Shown here: one piece after another, positions 44,123 to 53,182 of the stretch
How the letters are laid out: every line of letters begins with the position of its first letter
Position numbering within the stretch: the first letter of the stretch is position 1
Assembly: GCF_030159055.1 (NCBI RefSeq)
Contig: NZ_BQXQ01000002.1
Coordinates: 122,784-186,783 of the forward strand
Origin: Acidovorax sp. SUPP3334
Lineage (GTDB): Bacteria; Pseudomonadota; Gammaproteobacteria; Burkholderiales; Burkholderiaceae_C
Length of the DNA: 64,000 nucleotides
Direction of reading: 5' to 3'
Made by a program: the position numbers and the translations under genes
Notes under the pieces: generated by a model
Database searches by the model: none
The model's input: only the letters and a program-made list of their open reading frames with translations
What the model was told of the DNA's origin: nothing

Positions 44123-44795
44123 ACGCCCCGTTGAAGGCGCCCCTGCGCGCCGCACCGGCGCCGGCGGTTTTTCTGCGGGCCGGTCGGTGCGCCCCGCCGT
44201 GCTCGCGCTGCTGGGCATGCTTTTCAGCGGCATGGCCGCGCAAGCGGGAGCCCCGCCGGCCGCCCAGCCTGCCCCATCGGCACCGTCGGCACCGTCGGCA
44301 CCGTCGGCCCAGGCGGTGTCGTCCCGTGTCGGCATCCTGGACGCGCGCCGGCCCGATGCGCCCCGCCTGGTCATGGCCCAACCGCAGCCGGACGGCGAGC
44401 CGCAGCACTACCTGCGGCTGTCTCCGCCGATGGGCAAGAAGCCGGAGTGCTGCGTGCAGCCGGGCGCGGCCGCACAGGAGGCCTCCATCCTCCAATACCG
44501 CGGCGAAGACGCGGTGCCCGTGGATGAACGCGAGGCGCAATTCCAGAAAGCGCCCGATGAAGGCTTCGTGGGCCTGCTGCTGCAAAAGAACGCGGTGGCC
44601 ACACGCACGTCGGCCCACCGCATCGTGCTGCGATGGCCGGACCGCAAGGCCAGGGTGCGCGTGGACCACTGCCTCTCCAGCGAGGGAATGCACGTGAAGA
44701 TCGCGGAAAGCGGCGCAAAGGGCCAGTGGACGCCGAAAGCCCATTACTACCTCCCGCTGGGATCGGATGTCGCGGCGGACTGCCCGGCATCTTGA
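44112..44795 (+). CDS. exported protein behind the M15 peptidase, candidate immunity protein
   Basis: A 227-residue protein whose start is inside the peptidase gene. After about 28 residues comes a hydrophobic segment (SVRPAVLALLGMLFSGMAAQA) that can act as signal peptide or anchor, then a Pro/Ser/Ala linker with the 9-bp-coded APSAPSAPSA repeat. The globular part has paired cysteines (KPECCVQPG; VDHCLSSEG; AADCPAS) and a strand-rich look (LLLQKNAVATRTSAHRIVLR). No family recognised. Position and overlap suggest it protects against the peptidase or helps it. Confidence in the gene is good, in the role low. Confidence 0.7.
   Translation: MGTERPVEGAPARRTGAGGFSAGRSVRPAVLALLGMLFSGMAAQAGAPPAAQPAPSAPSAPSAPSAQAVSSRVGILDARRPDAPRLVMAQPQPDGEPQHYLRLSPPMGKKPECCVQPGAAAQEASILQYRGEDAVPVDEREAQFQKAPDEGFVGLLLQKNAVATRTSAHRIVLRWPDRKARVRVDHCLSSEGMHVKIAESGAKGQWTPKAHYYLPLGSDVAADCPAS
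44281..44307. repeat. 9-bp tandem repeat in the exported partner gene
   Basis: Three exact CACCGTCGG units coding for Ala-Pro-Ser; a degenerate unit precedes. In frame, so copy number could vary without breaking the gene. Confidence 0.8.
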
Positions 44796-44800
44796 TCCTG

Positions 44801-45268
44801 ATGCATCGGCCTCGCACCGACGGGGCAATGAAAGCCGGCCGACCCCAATCCCCAAGGCTGGGTGCCGCGGCGCTGATCGCCTGCGCGGCGGGAGGGCTTG
44901 CTTGGTTCTGGCTGGCTTTGCCGAGTCCGGCCGGCATGCCAGGGCATGCGGTGGCGCATCCCCTTGAACACGCCATCGACCACACCCAAGCCACGATGGG
45001 CTGTGAAACGCTCACGTTGGCAGCGAAGGATGTGGAAACCTATTTTTCGACAGCGGCCGAAGTCTCAGCGAGCCGGTTCGATGCGGAGGCGATCATCCTG
45101 CCGTGCAGCGTTTCCGGCACGCTGACGAAGGGTGGCAAGCGGTACGCCTGGCGCATCCACGCGGCGGGTGCCGGGTACCTGACTGAACAGGCGGCCCGTT
45201 CTGAATCGAAGCGGTTCCTCTGCGGAGACGCCTGCGAGAAAGCGCTGCCTGCGCTCATGGGCCATTGA
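44801..45268 (+). CDS. exported cysteine-containing hypothetical protein
   Basis: Up to 155 residues from the ATG at 44801 (an ATG at 44828, MKAGRPQSPR, is an alternative and puts the signal sequence nearer the start). A hydrophobic segment (LGAAALIACAAGGLAWFWLA) is followed by a small domain with GCETLTLAAKDVETYFSTAA, IILPCSVSGTL, and KRFLCGDACEKALP. The four cysteines suggest two disulfides. It follows the previous gene by 5 bp and so belongs to the same unit as the M15 peptidase. A second immunity or accessory factor is the simplest idea; no family recognised. Confidence 0.68.
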   Translation: MHRPRTDGAMKAGRPQSPRLGAAALIACAAGGLAWFWLALPSPAGMPGHAVAHPLEHAIDHTQATMGCETLTLAAKDVETYFSTAAEVSASRFDAEAIILPCSVSGTLTKGGKRYAWRIHAAGAGYLTEQAARSESKRFLCGDACEKALPALMGH

Positions 45269-45380
45269 GGGACGTTGATGGGCCGTTGACGTGCCGTTCA
45301 CGGGCCTGTAACGGGCCACTGACCGACCGGCTACAGCGCGTCAGGCGCACGCAGCGCCGGGCGTCAGCGCACCGCTGGCG

Positions 45381-48194
45381 TCAATGCGCCTTGTCCCAGT
45401 TCGGCCCCATGCCGACTTCCGCGAGCAGAGGCACCTTCAAGTCCGCCACGCCCGCCATCAGCCGGGGAATCTCGCGGCGCACCCAGTCGACCTCGCTCTC
45501 GGGCAGCTCGAACACCAGTTCGTCGTGCACCTGCATGATCATCAGCACCCCAGGCTTTTCGGCGCCCAGCACGTCCTGCACCGCCACCATGGCCTTCTTG
45601 ATGAGGTCGGCCGCCGTGCCCTGCATGGGTGCGTTGATGGCCGCGCGCTCCGCGCCGCTGCGGCGCGGGCCGTTGGGCGAGTTGATCTCGGGCAGGTACA
45701 GGCGCCGGCCGAACACGGTTTCCACATAGCCCTTGGTCTTCGCCAGGGCCTTGGTTTCGTCCATGTACGCCTTCACGCCCGGGTAGCGCTGGAAGTAGCG
45801 GTCGATGTAGGCGGCCGCGGCCTTGGTTTCGATGCCCAGGTTCTTGGCCAGGCCGAAACTGCTCATTCCGTAGATGAGCCCGAAATTGATGACCTTGGCG
45901 TAGCGGCGCTGTTCGCTGCTGACCTGGCTGACGTCCACGCCGAACACTTCGGCCGCCGTGGCGCGGTGCACGTCCAGCCCTTCGGTGAAGGCGTGCAGCA
46001 GCGAAGCGTCGCCACTCAGGTGGGCCATGATGCGCAGCTCGATCTGGCTGTAGTCGGCGCTGGCGATCAGGCGCCCGGGCGGCGCCACGAAGGCCTCGCG
46101 CACGCGCCGGCCTTCCGCCGTGCGGATGGGAATGTTCTGCAGGTTGGGGTCGTTGCTGGACAGGCGGCCCGTCACCGCCACGGCCTGCGCATAGTGCGTA
46201 TGCACGCGGCCGGTGGACGGATGGGCCAGTTGCGCCAGCTTGTCGGTGTAGGTGCCCTTGAGCTTGGACAGGCTGCGGTGCTCCAGCAGCTTGGCGGGCA
46301 GGGGGTAATCCTCGGCCAGCTTTTCCAGCACCTCTTCGTCGGTGCTGCGCGCGCCGGTGGCGGTCTTCTTGACCACGGGCATGCCCAGCTTGTCGAAGAA
46401 GATCTCGCCCAGCTGCTTGGGGCTGCCCAGGTTGAACGGCTGGCCCGCGATCTCGTACGCCTCGGTTTCCAGCTGCAGGATGCGCTGGCCCAGTTCATGG
46501 CTTTGCTGCGCGAGGATGGGCGCATCCACCAGCACGCCGTTGCGCTCGATGCGGTACAGCGCCTCGCTGCTGGCCATCTCCAGCTCGTAGATGCCGCGCA
46601 GCTTGTCGTCGGCCTGCAACTGGGGCCACAGCACGCGGTGTACGTCCAGCGTCTGGTCGGAGTCCTCGCACGAATACTCCGCCGCCAGCTCGATCGACAC
46701 CTGGCTGAACGGAATCTGCTTGGCGCCCTTGCCGCACAGGTCTTCGTAATGGATGCCGCTGCGTCCCAGGTGCCGCTCCGCCAGGCTGCCCAGGCCGTGC
46801 GGCCTGTGCACTTCGAGCACATAGCTCTGCAGCATGGTGTCGTGGGCATAGCCCTGCACTTCGATGCCGTGGTTGGCCAGCACATGGCGGTCGTATTTGA
46901 CGTGCTGGCCCAGCTTCTTGCGCGTGCCGTCCTCCAGCCAGGGCTTGAGCCGCGCCAGCACTTCGTCGCGGGGCAATTGCGTTGGCGCGTCGGGGTAGTC
47001 GTGCATGAGCGGCACGTAGGCGGCCGTGCCGGCCTCCACGCTCCAGCTGATGCCGACGATCTCGGCGCGCATCTCGTCGAGCGAAGTGGTCTCCGTGTCG
47101 ATCGCCACCAGATCGGCCGCCTGCAGGCGCGCGAACCAGGCGTCGAAGGCTTCCCAGGTGAGCACGGTGTCGTATTGCAGGTTGCTGACTTTGGCGGCGG
47201 CGGCTTCGGCCGGCTCGTCGAACAGGCCGGGCGACGGGTTCATGGCGGCGCCGCGGCGGCCCTTGCCGGACTTGGCCGCGTCTTCTTCCAGCAGCTCGGG
47301 CGGGGCTTCCTGGATGTCGATGGCCCGGGCCAGGCCCTTGAACCCGTACTGTTCGTAGAAGGCCTTGAGCGAAGCGGCGTCCTGCGCGCCGGTGGTGAGG
47401 GCATCCAGCGAGGGCAGGCCGGACACGTGCGCGGCCAGGTCGCAGTCGGTGCGGATGGTGACGAGCTGGCGGCCGGTGGGCAGCCAGTCGCGGGCATTGC
47501 GCAGGTTCTCGCCCGCCACGCCCTTGATCTCGGCCGCGCGCTCCATCAGCGCATCGAGCGAGCCGTATTCCATGAGCCATTTGGCAGCCGTCTTGGGACC
47601 GACCTTGGGCACGCCGGGCACGTTGTCCACGGTGTCGCCCACCAGGGTCTGGTAATCGACCATCAGGTGCGGCGGCACGCCGAACTCGGCCGTCACGCCG
47701 GCGATGTCGCGCTTCTTGCCGCTCATCGTGTCGATGATGGTGATGTGCGCATCCACCAGCTGGCTCATGTCCTTGTCGCCGCTGGAGACGATGACCTCCA
47801 CCCCCTGGCGCGCGGCGGTGACGGCGAGCGTGCCGATCACGTCGTCGGCCTCCACGCCGGGCACATCGAGCACGGCCCAGCCCAGCAGGCGCACCACTTC
47901 GTGGATCGCCGGGATCTGGCTGCGCAGGTCGTCGGGCATGGGGGCGCGCTGCGCCTTGTACTCGGGATAGATGTCGTCGCGGAAGGTCTTGCCCGAGGCG
48001 TCGAACACGCAGGCGGCATAGTCGGCGCGCACTTCGCGGCGCAGGGCCTGCATCATGTTGACCATGCCGCGGATGGCGCCCGTGGCCGGGCTGGCCGGGT
48101 CGCCCGGTACGGCCCGCAGGTCGGGCATGGCATGGTAGGCGCGGTACAGATAGCTGGAGCCGTCCACCAGCACCAGGGTCTTGGGTTTGCTCAT
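45381..48194 (-). CDS. polA: DNA polymerase I
   Basis: A 937-residue repair and Okazaki-fragment polymerase. Domains in order: 5' nuclease (MSKPKTLVLVDGSSYLYRAY; GVEADDVIGTLA; SSGDKDMSQLV), 3'-5' exonuclease with DTETTSLD intact at about 364, and the polymerase domain with motif A DYSQIELRIMAHLSGD, the O-helix region RYAKVINFGLIYGMSSFGL and motif C QVHDELVFELP. Both exonucleases look active. The start is the ATG at 48192-48194; the N-terminal extension in the same frame is spurious. The divergent DUF2782 and thrB genes give the polA–DUF2782–thrB order seen in pseudomonads and relatives. Confidence 0.98.
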   Translation of the reverse strand: MSKPKTLVLVDGSSYLYRAYHAMPDLRAVPGDPASPATGAIRGMVNMMQALRREVRADYAACVFDASGKTFRDDIYPEYKAQRAPMPDDLRSQIPAIHEVVRLLGWAVLDVPGVEADDVIGTLAVTAARQGVEVIVSSGDKDMSQLVDAHITIIDTMSGKKRDIAGVTAEFGVPPHLMVDYQTLVGDTVDNVPGVPKVGPKTAAKWLMEYGSLDALMERAAEIKGVAGENLRNARDWLPTGRQLVTIRTDCDLAAHVSGLPSLDALTTGAQDAASLKAFYEQYGFKGLARAIDIQEAPPELLEEDAAKSGKGRRGAAMNPSPGLFDEPAEAAAAKVSNLQYDTVLTWEAFDAWFARLQAADLVAIDTETTSLDEMRAEIVGISWSVEAGTAAYVPLMHDYPDAPTQLPRDEVLARLKPWLEDGTRKKLGQHVKYDRHVLANHGIEVQGYAHDTMLQSYVLEVHRPHGLGSLAERHLGRSGIHYEDLCGKGAKQIPFSQVSIELAAEYSCEDSDQTLDVHRVLWPQLQADDKLRGIYELEMASSEALYRIERNGVLVDAPILAQQSHELGQRILQLETEAYEIAGQPFNLGSPKQLGEIFFDKLGMPVVKKTATGARSTDEEVLEKLAEDYPLPAKLLEHRSLSKLKGTYTDKLAQLAHPSTGRVHTHYAQAVAVTGRLSSNDPNLQNIPIRTAEGRRVREAFVAPPGRLIASADYSQIELRIMAHLSGDASLLHAFTEGLDVHRATAAEVFGVDVSQVSSEQRRYAKVINFGLIYGMSSFGLAKNLGIETKAAAAYIDRYFQRYPGVKAYMDETKALAKTKGYVETVFGRRLYLPEINSPNGPRRSGAERAAINAPMQGTAADLIKKAMVAVQDVLGAEKPGVLMIMQVHDELVFELPESEVDWVRREIPRLMAGVADLKVPLLAEVGMGPNWDKAH

Positions 48195-48253
48195 AGCCGC
48201 AGATTGTGCCCCGCGCTGCGCGCCCGCCAGGTGCGGCGCTCTACAATCCGCCC

Positions 48254-48607
48254 ATGCGCGCTGTCCACACCCTCTTCCTGCTGGCACTGGCTGCCGGCCC
48301 CGTCCTGGCCCAGACCACTGATCAAAATGCGGCCCAGCGCACAGTGGATCAGCGCGAGCAGCTACCAAATCAGGAGCAAGCGGACGGCCGCCAGAACCAG
48401 CGCGTCGAGCGCATCCAGGTCGAAGACGAAGGCAGCCGCGTGAATGAATTGCGCGTGGGCGGCCAGACGCAGAGCATCACGGTGCAGCCCAAGACCGGCA
48501 GCATGCCCGAATACGAGATCCAGCCCGGCGAAGGCGCACGCACCCGGCCCCGCAACGGCGCCGAAACCAACACCGCCCCGCGCGTGTGGAACGTGATCAA
48601 GTTCTGA
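48254..48607 (+). CDS. DUF2782 family exported protein
   Basis: A 117-residue exported protein: the signal peptide is MRAVHTLFLLALAAGPVLAQ, followed by a Gln/Asn-rich stretch, then the family core VEDEGSRVNELRVGGQTQSI and SMPEYEIQPGEG. Position between polA and thrB matches the family's usual place, although the domain is of unknown function. Residues about 23-42 (TDQNAAQRTVDQREQLPNQE) are encoded by a copy of the interspersed repeat that has been taken into the reading frame right behind the signal peptide. Confidence 0.8.
   Translation: MRAVHTLFLLALAAGPVLAQTTDQNAAQRTVDQREQLPNQEQADGRQNQRVERIQVEDEGSRVNELRVGGQTQSITVQPKTGSMPEYEIQPGEGARTRPRNGAETNTAPRVWNVIKF
48320..48377 (-). repeat. interspersed palindromic repeat, copy G, inside the DUF2782 gene
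   Basis: On the minus strand: GCTCCTGATTTGGTAGCTGC, TCGCGCTGATCC, TGTGCGCTGGGCCG and CATTTTGATC. It has the same order of parts as copy I, read antisense to the gene, and is entirely translated. Confidence 0.65.
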
Positions 48608-48738
48608 GGTTTGCGCGCCTCGCCCGCGTGAGCCCGGGCATCTGCGGCGGCCTTTGCTGCCGCACCCGTGGCCTTCGCGCTTTCCGCTTCTTTTCTCCCC
48701 TCCCTTTTCTTTTTCCTTTTCTTCGTTTGCGCTGAGCG

Positions 48739-49689
48739 ATGGCCGTCTTCACCGAAGTCTCCAAGAAAGAGGCGCGCGATCTGCTGCGCCGTTTGCAACT
48801 GGGCACGCTGGCATCGCTGCGCGGCATCGAGGGCGGGATCGAGAACACCAACTACTTTCTCACCAGCGACCAGGGTGAGTACGTGCTCACGCTGTTCGAG
48901 CGCCTCACGGCCGAGCAGCTGCCGTTCTACCTGCACCTGATGAAGCATCTGGCGCACGCGGGCATTCCCGTGCCCGATCCGCGGGCCGACAAGCACGGCG
49001 ACATCTTGCACAGCGTGGCCGGCAAGCCGGCCGCCGTGGTGAGCAAGCTGCGCGGCAAGAGCCAGCTGGCCCCCGAGGCCGTGCACTGCGCCGCCGTGGG
49101 CGCCACGCTGGCGCGCATGCACCTGGCCGGGCGCGACTACGAACGCCGCCAGCCCAATCTGCGCGGGCTGGCCTGGTGGAACGAGACGGTTCCTGCCGTG
49201 CTGCCCCACGTCGGCCCCGAACAGGCCGCACTGCTGCGCGCCGAACTGGCCTACCAGAACCACGTGGCCGCCTCGGCCGGCTACGCCGCATTGCCGCGCG
49301 GGCCGGTGCATGCCGACCTGTTCCGCGACAACGTGATGTTCGACGGCGAAGAGCTCACCGGCTTCTTCGACTTCTACTTCGCGGGCGTGGACACTTTCCT
49401 GTTCGACTTGGCCGTGTGCCTGAACGACTGGTGCATCGATCTGCCCACGGGTGCGCACCACGGCGCGCGGGCCCGGGCGATGCTGGACGCCTACCAGAGC
49501 GTGCGCCCGCTCACGGCCGACGAGCGCACGCTGCTGCCCGCCATGCTGCGCTCGGGGGCGCTGCGTTTCTGGATTTCGCGGCTGTGGGACTTCTACCTGC
49601 CGCGCGAGGCCTCGCTGCTGACACCCCACGACCCCACGCATTTCGAGCGCGTGCTGCGCCAACGCCTGGCACATCCCGTGCATGCCTGA
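48739..49689 (+). CDS. thrB: homoserine kinase, APH-fold type
   Basis: A 316-residue cytosolic kinase that phosphorylates homoserine for threonine synthesis. It belongs to the aminoglycoside-phosphotransferase-like ThrB form: the catalytic loop is [25 protein letters not shown] in two parts (His-x-Asp-Leu-x-x-x-Asn), and the N-terminal lobe has [20 protein letters not shown]. The length fits. The ATG at 48739 starts [18 protein letters not shown] pyrimidine-rich stretch lies upstream and no clear Shine-Dalgarno is seen. Other threonine genes are not nearby. Confidence 0.95.
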   Translation: MAVFTEVSKKEARDLLRRLQLGTLASLRGIEGGIENTNYFLTSDQGEYVLTLFERLTAEQLPFYLHLMKHLAHAGIPVPDPRADKHGDILHSVAGKPAAVVSKLRGKSQLAPEAVHCAAVGATLARMHLAGRDYERRQPNLRGLAWWNETVPAVLPHVGPEQAALLRAELAYQNHVAASAGYAALPRGPVHADLFRDNVMFDGEELTGFFDFYFAGVDTFLFDLAVCLNDWCIDLPTGAHHGARARAMLDAYQSVRPLTADERTLLPAMLRSGALRFWISRLWDFYLPREASLLTPHDPTHFERVLRQRLAHPVHA

Positions 49690-49767
49690 CGACGGCACCC
49701 GCGGCATGCCGATGGCCGCATGCCCCTGGCCGGCGCACGGCCGAAGCCCCTCCACCACAATCCACCC

Positions 49768-50601
49768 ATGAAACTCCACATCGTTCCCGCCCGCGCCGGC
49801 CTTGAGTGGGTCCGGCTCGGCATTCGCGTCTTCTGGCGCCAGCCGATGGCGCTGGCGGCCCTGTTCTTCATGACCATGGCCGCCATGTCGCTGGCCACGC
49901 TGCTGCCGCTGATCGGGCCGGCCGTGGCCTTGGCCCTGCTGCCTTCGGCCACGCTGGCCATGATGGTGGCCGCGGGCGAGGCGACGCAGGGGCGCTTTCC
50001 GACGCCGGCGCTGCTGCTGGTGGCGTTTCGCACCGGGCGCCAGCGGCTGCGCGACATGCTCATCCTGGGCGCCCTGTACGCCGTCGGCTTTCTGGCCGTG
50101 ATGGCGATCTCGGCGCTGGTGGACGACGGTCAGTTCGCCCGCGTGTACCTGGGCGGCGAGCAGCTCACCCGCGAAGTGGCCGAAGCCGGCGACTTCCAGG
50201 CGGCCATGTGGGTGGCGCTGGCGCTGTACGTTCCGCTGTCGCTGCTGTTCTGGCATGCGCCCGGCCTGGTCCACTGGCACGGCGTGCCGCCGGTGAAGGC
50301 CCTGTTCTTCAGCATGGTGGCGTGCCTGCGCAATTTCGGTGCGTTCACCGTGTACGGCCTGGCCTGGACGGGCGTGTTCCTGGGCGCCGGCATCGTGGTG
50401 AGCATCGCGGTGACGCTGCTGGCGCTGCTGGGCCTGGGCGCCGGCATCGCGGGGGGCATCATGGTCGGCACGGCCCTCATGCTGGCGGCGATGTTCTTCA
50501 CCTCGGTGGTGTTTTCGTTCCGCGACTGCTTCGAGCCGCCGGAACGCCTCGTCCCGCCCACGGCGGACACCCCGGCCAGCTCCACGCCCGGCCCGCTCTG
50601 A
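49768..50601 (+). CDS. BPSS1780 family membrane protein
   Basis: A 277-residue membrane protein with about six hydrophobic helices (MALAALFFMTMAAMSLATLL; VALALLPSATLAMMVAAGE; MLILGALYAVGFLAVMAIS; and the long C-terminal pair). The N-terminus MKLHIVPARAGLEWVRLGIR with FWRQP is the mark of this family, which is common in Burkholderiales and lacks a known function. It follows thrB by 78 bp on the same strand. A GC-rich hairpin directly after the stop ends the transcript. Confidence 0.85.
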   Translation: MKLHIVPARAGLEWVRLGIRVFWRQPMALAALFFMTMAAMSLATLLPLIGPAVALALLPSATLAMMVAAGEATQGRFPTPALLLVAFRTGRQRLRDMLILGALYAVGFLAVMAISALVDDGQFARVYLGGEQLTREVAEAGDFQAAMWVALALYVPLSLLFWHAPGLVHWHGVPPVKALFFSMVACLRNFGAFTVYGLAWTGVFLGAGIVVSIAVTLLALLGLGAGIAGGIMVGTALMLAAMFFTSVVFSFRDCFEPPERLVPPTADTPASSTPGPL

Positions 50602-50629
50602 GCCCCGCAGCCTGCGGCCGCTGCGGGGC
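50602..50629 (+). terminator. hairpin at the end of the BPSS1780-family gene
   Basis: GCCCCGCAGC (50602-50611) pairs exactly with GCTGCGGGGC (50620-50629), starting one base after the stop codon. No T-run. Confidence 0.6.
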
Positions 50630-50759
50630 CTGAAAGCCCGGGTCGGCGCGGCACCGCAGCACCGCCCAAGCCGACCGGACCGCCGCAGTCCGTTCCGGCC
50701 GGGTTCGATCAGGGGCATGGCGCGGCCATCCGGGCGGTCGGCCCGGCATCGTCACGCGA

Positions 50760-50804
50760 CTGTCATCGTTTCTTCAAATCGCTGTCACGGCGCATTCCTA
50801 GCAT
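50760..50804 (+). promoter_or_regulatory. Pho box and -10 element of phoX
   Basis: CTGTCAT (50760-50766), TCTTCAA (50771-50777) and CTGTCAC (50782-50788) are spaced by 11 bp, the PhoB direct-repeat layout, with two near-perfect outer repeats and a weak middle one. TAGCAT (50799-50804), about 11 bp behind the last repeat, is a fitting -10. This predicts induction under phosphate limitation. Confidence 0.8.
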
Positions 50805-50916
50805 GCGTGCAGTGGAAGCGGCATTGCGCCGGTTCCGCGTTTGGCTCGCCGGCATGCCGCTTTCCTGCGGTGGTCGCTGGCGGCGTACCGCACCTCTCCC
50901 TTTCCGGAACAAAACG

Positions 50917-52860
50917 ATGTCCCACACCCCGATGCCCACCCGCCGCAAGGCCCTGCAATTCCTCGCCGGCGTGCCGATGCTGCCGCTGGGCGCCAGCGCT
51001 TCCGCGTCGCTGCTGGCTGCCTGCGGCGGCGGCAGCGATGGCGCCACGTTCGCATCGGCCAGCTTCAGCCCGATGGCCGCGCCCACGCTCGCCAACCCGG
51101 CCGCCATGGCGACCACCACCGTCGGCTCCACGATGAGCGTGAAGTTCAGCGACAACTCGGTGCAGAACTACCAGCTGGCCTATCAGCCCTTCTTCGTGAC
51201 GGGCGACATGGTATCGGACGGCAAGGGCGGCAAGATCCTCGCGGGCGGCTATGTGGACATCAACAACAAGGCCATCATCGACACCACCGTGGCTGGCAAG
51301 GAACGCCAGTTCTTCTCAGACTCGCCGGACGGCACGTCGCTGCTGACCGTGGCCAATGCCAAGGTCGATGGCGTCAAGGGCAACCCCGTGTTCGCCGTGG
51401 TGCAGTTCGAATACACCACCTGGGCGCAGGACGGCAAGACCGACATGTACGGCAAGCTGCCCTCCCCCATCGCCGTGCTGAGCCTGGACCAGGACCCCGC
51501 CACCGGCAAGCTGTCGCTGGTCAAGTACCACAACGTGGACACCTCCAAGGTGCACGGCCTGTGGATCACCTGCGGCGCCAGCCTGTCGCCCTGGGGCACC
51601 CACCTGTCCAGCGAAGAGTACGAGCCCGACGCTTTCACCATCGCCTCCAACGCACAGTTCAAGGCCTACAGCAAGAACCTGTTCGGCAGCGAAACGGCGG
51701 CCAACCCCTACCACTACGGCCACATGCCCGAAGTGACGGTGAACGCCGACGGCACCGCCAGCATCAAGAAGCATTTCTGCATGGGCCGCATCTCGCACGA
51801 ACTGGTGCAGGTCATGCCCGACCAGCGCACCGCGCTGATGGGTGACGACGCCACCAACAGCGCCTACTTCGTCTTCGTGGCCGACAAGGAAAAGGACCTG
51901 TCCTCCGGCACGCTGTATGCCGCCAAGGTCGGCGCGGGCTTCTCCATCGACCCCGCCGCCACCGGCGCCGCTCCCCTGACCTGGATCAAGCTGGGTTCGG
52001 CCACCAGCGCCGAAATCGAAGCCCTGGCCAACCAGCTCAAGCCCACGGACATCATGACGGTGGCGAGCGCCGACCCGAAGGACGCGACCTTCACCAAGAT
52101 CGTCGTCAACGGCAAGACCGAGTGGATCAAGCTGAACGCCGGTATGGAAAAGGCCGCCGCCTTCCTGGAAACCCACCGCTACGCCGCCCTGCTGGGCGCC
52201 AGCCTGGGCTTCACCAAGATGGAAGGCACCACGGTCAACGCCAAGGACAAGATCGCCTACTCGGCGCTGCAGAACATCCAGGCATCGATGGTCGCGGGCA
52301 ATGCCGCCAACGTGCCGGGCAACGGCATCTCGGTGCCCAAGCAGCTCGTGGCCGGCGCCGTGATGGCGCTGAACCTGCGCGGCGGCCAGAAGGACACGAC
52401 CGGCGCCGCGATCAACAGCGACTGGATGCCCGTGGACACCAAGGCCCTGCTGGCCGGCGAAGACATCACGGCCGACGCACTGGGCAACACCGCCAACCCG
52501 AACAACATCGCCAACCCGGACAACCTCAAGTTCTCCGAAAAGCTGCGCACGCTGTTCATCGGCGAAGACAGCAGCCAGCACGTCAACAACTTCCTGTGGG
52601 CGTACAACGTGGACACCAAGCAGCTGTCGCGCCTGATGTCGGTCCCCGCCGGGGGCGAATCCACCGGCCTGCACGCCGTGGACGAGATCAACGGCTTCAC
52701 GTACATCATGAGCAACTTCCAGCACGCCGGCGACTGGGGCAGCATCCACAGCAAGGTCAAGGACACGCTGGATCCGCTGGTGCGCGCCAACTACAAGGAC
52801 AAGTTCGGCTCGGCCGTGGGCTACCTGACGGGCACGCCGTCGCAGATGAAGCTGAGCTGA
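50917..52860 (+). CDS. phoX: PhoX-type alkaline phosphatase
   Basis: A 647-residue exported phosphatase that frees phosphate from organic esters. The leader PTRRKALQFLAGVPMLPLGA has the twin-arginine pair and ends in SLLAACGGG, a lipobox, so it is probably a Tat-exported lipoprotein. PhoX-family marks include VHGLWITCGASLSPWGTHLS with EEYEPDA, and SHELVQVMPDQRTALMGDDAT, which bring the metal ligands (PhoX uses Fe/Ca). Its promoter carries a Pho box at 50760-50788, and a strong terminator follows. The gene is alone, with no phoB/phoR or pst genes in the window. Confidence 0.93.
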   Translation: MSHTPMPTRRKALQFLAGVPMLPLGASASASLLAACGGGSDGATFASASFSPMAAPTLANPAAMATTTVGSTMSVKFSDNSVQNYQLAYQPFFVTGDMVSDGKGGKILAGGYVDINNKAIIDTTVAGKERQFFSDSPDGTSLLTVANAKVDGVKGNPVFAVVQFEYTTWAQDGKTDMYGKLPSPIAVLSLDQDPATGKLSLVKYHNVDTSKVHGLWITCGASLSPWGTHLSSEEYEPDAFTIASNAQFKAYSKNLFGSETAANPYHYGHMPEVTVNADGTASIKKHFCMGRISHELVQVMPDQRTALMGDDATNSAYFVFVADKEKDLSSGTLYAAKVGAGFSIDPAATGAAPLTWIKLGSATSAEIEALANQLKPTDIMTVASADPKDATFTKIVVNGKTEWIKLNAGMEKAAAFLETHRYAALLGASLGFTKMEGTTVNAKDKIAYSALQNIQASMVAGNAANVPGNGISVPKQLVAGAVMALNLRGGQKDTTGAAINSDWMPVDTKALLAGEDITADALGNTANPNNIANPDNLKFSEKLRTLFIGEDSSQHVNNFLWAYNVDTKQLSRLMSVPAGGESTGLHAVDEINGFTYIMSNFQHAGDWGSIHSKVKDTLDPLVRANYKDKFGSAVGYLTGTPSQMKLS

Positions 52861-52918
52861 GCGCAGCCCGTCACCGGCTCCGGGCCATCGCCAGTGCGGC
52901 GGACCCGGGCCTCTTTCC

Positions 52919-52945
52919 AAAAGCGAGGCAGTGCCTCGCTTTTTT
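52919..52945 (+). terminator. intrinsic terminator after phoX
   Basis: AAGCGAGGCA (52921-52930) and TGCCTCGCTT (52932-52941) form a perfect 10-bp stem followed by a T-run. Confidence 0.95.
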
Positions 52946-53061
52946 CATGGCGCCTTCGATGCGGTCCAGCCATGCCACCGCAGGCAACGCGCAGCGGCAT
53001 TGCGGCATTGCGGGGCTTTGAGCGAAAAACGCCTCCAGCGCATATTCCTCTAGGGGGTATA

Positions 53062-53112
53062 GCTATAAAAACAATAGCATCGCACTTTTGCCGCTTCGAG
53101 GATGGTTTTTCC
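53062..53112 (+). repeat. interspersed palindromic repeat, copy H
   Basis: GCTATAAAAACAATAGC (53062-53078), a middle of TCGCACTTTTGCCGC and a GATGGTTTTTCC end, between the phoX terminator and the imelysin promoter. The last part equals the end of copy D (ATGGTTTTT). Confidence 0.55.
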
Positions 53113-53158
53113 TTGAACGCCGCGCATGGCGGTACAAGGCGAAGGGTTGTCTTCAAAT

Positions 53159-53182
53159 GATAATGGATCGCATTCTTATAAT
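53159..53182 (+). promoter_or_regulatory. Fur box and -10 element of the imelysin operon
   Basis: GATAATGGATCGCATTCTT (53159-53177) matches 12 or so of 19 positions of the Fur box, with the first seven exact, and overlaps a perfect TATAAT (53177-53182). Iron-bound Fur would block the polymerase. The start codon is 190 bp downstream, leaving a long leader. Confidence 0.7.

Noticed and set aside
48370..50718. A 782-codon minus-strand frame across thrB and the BPSS1780-family gene
   Set aside because: Shadow of two well-supported plus-strand genes.
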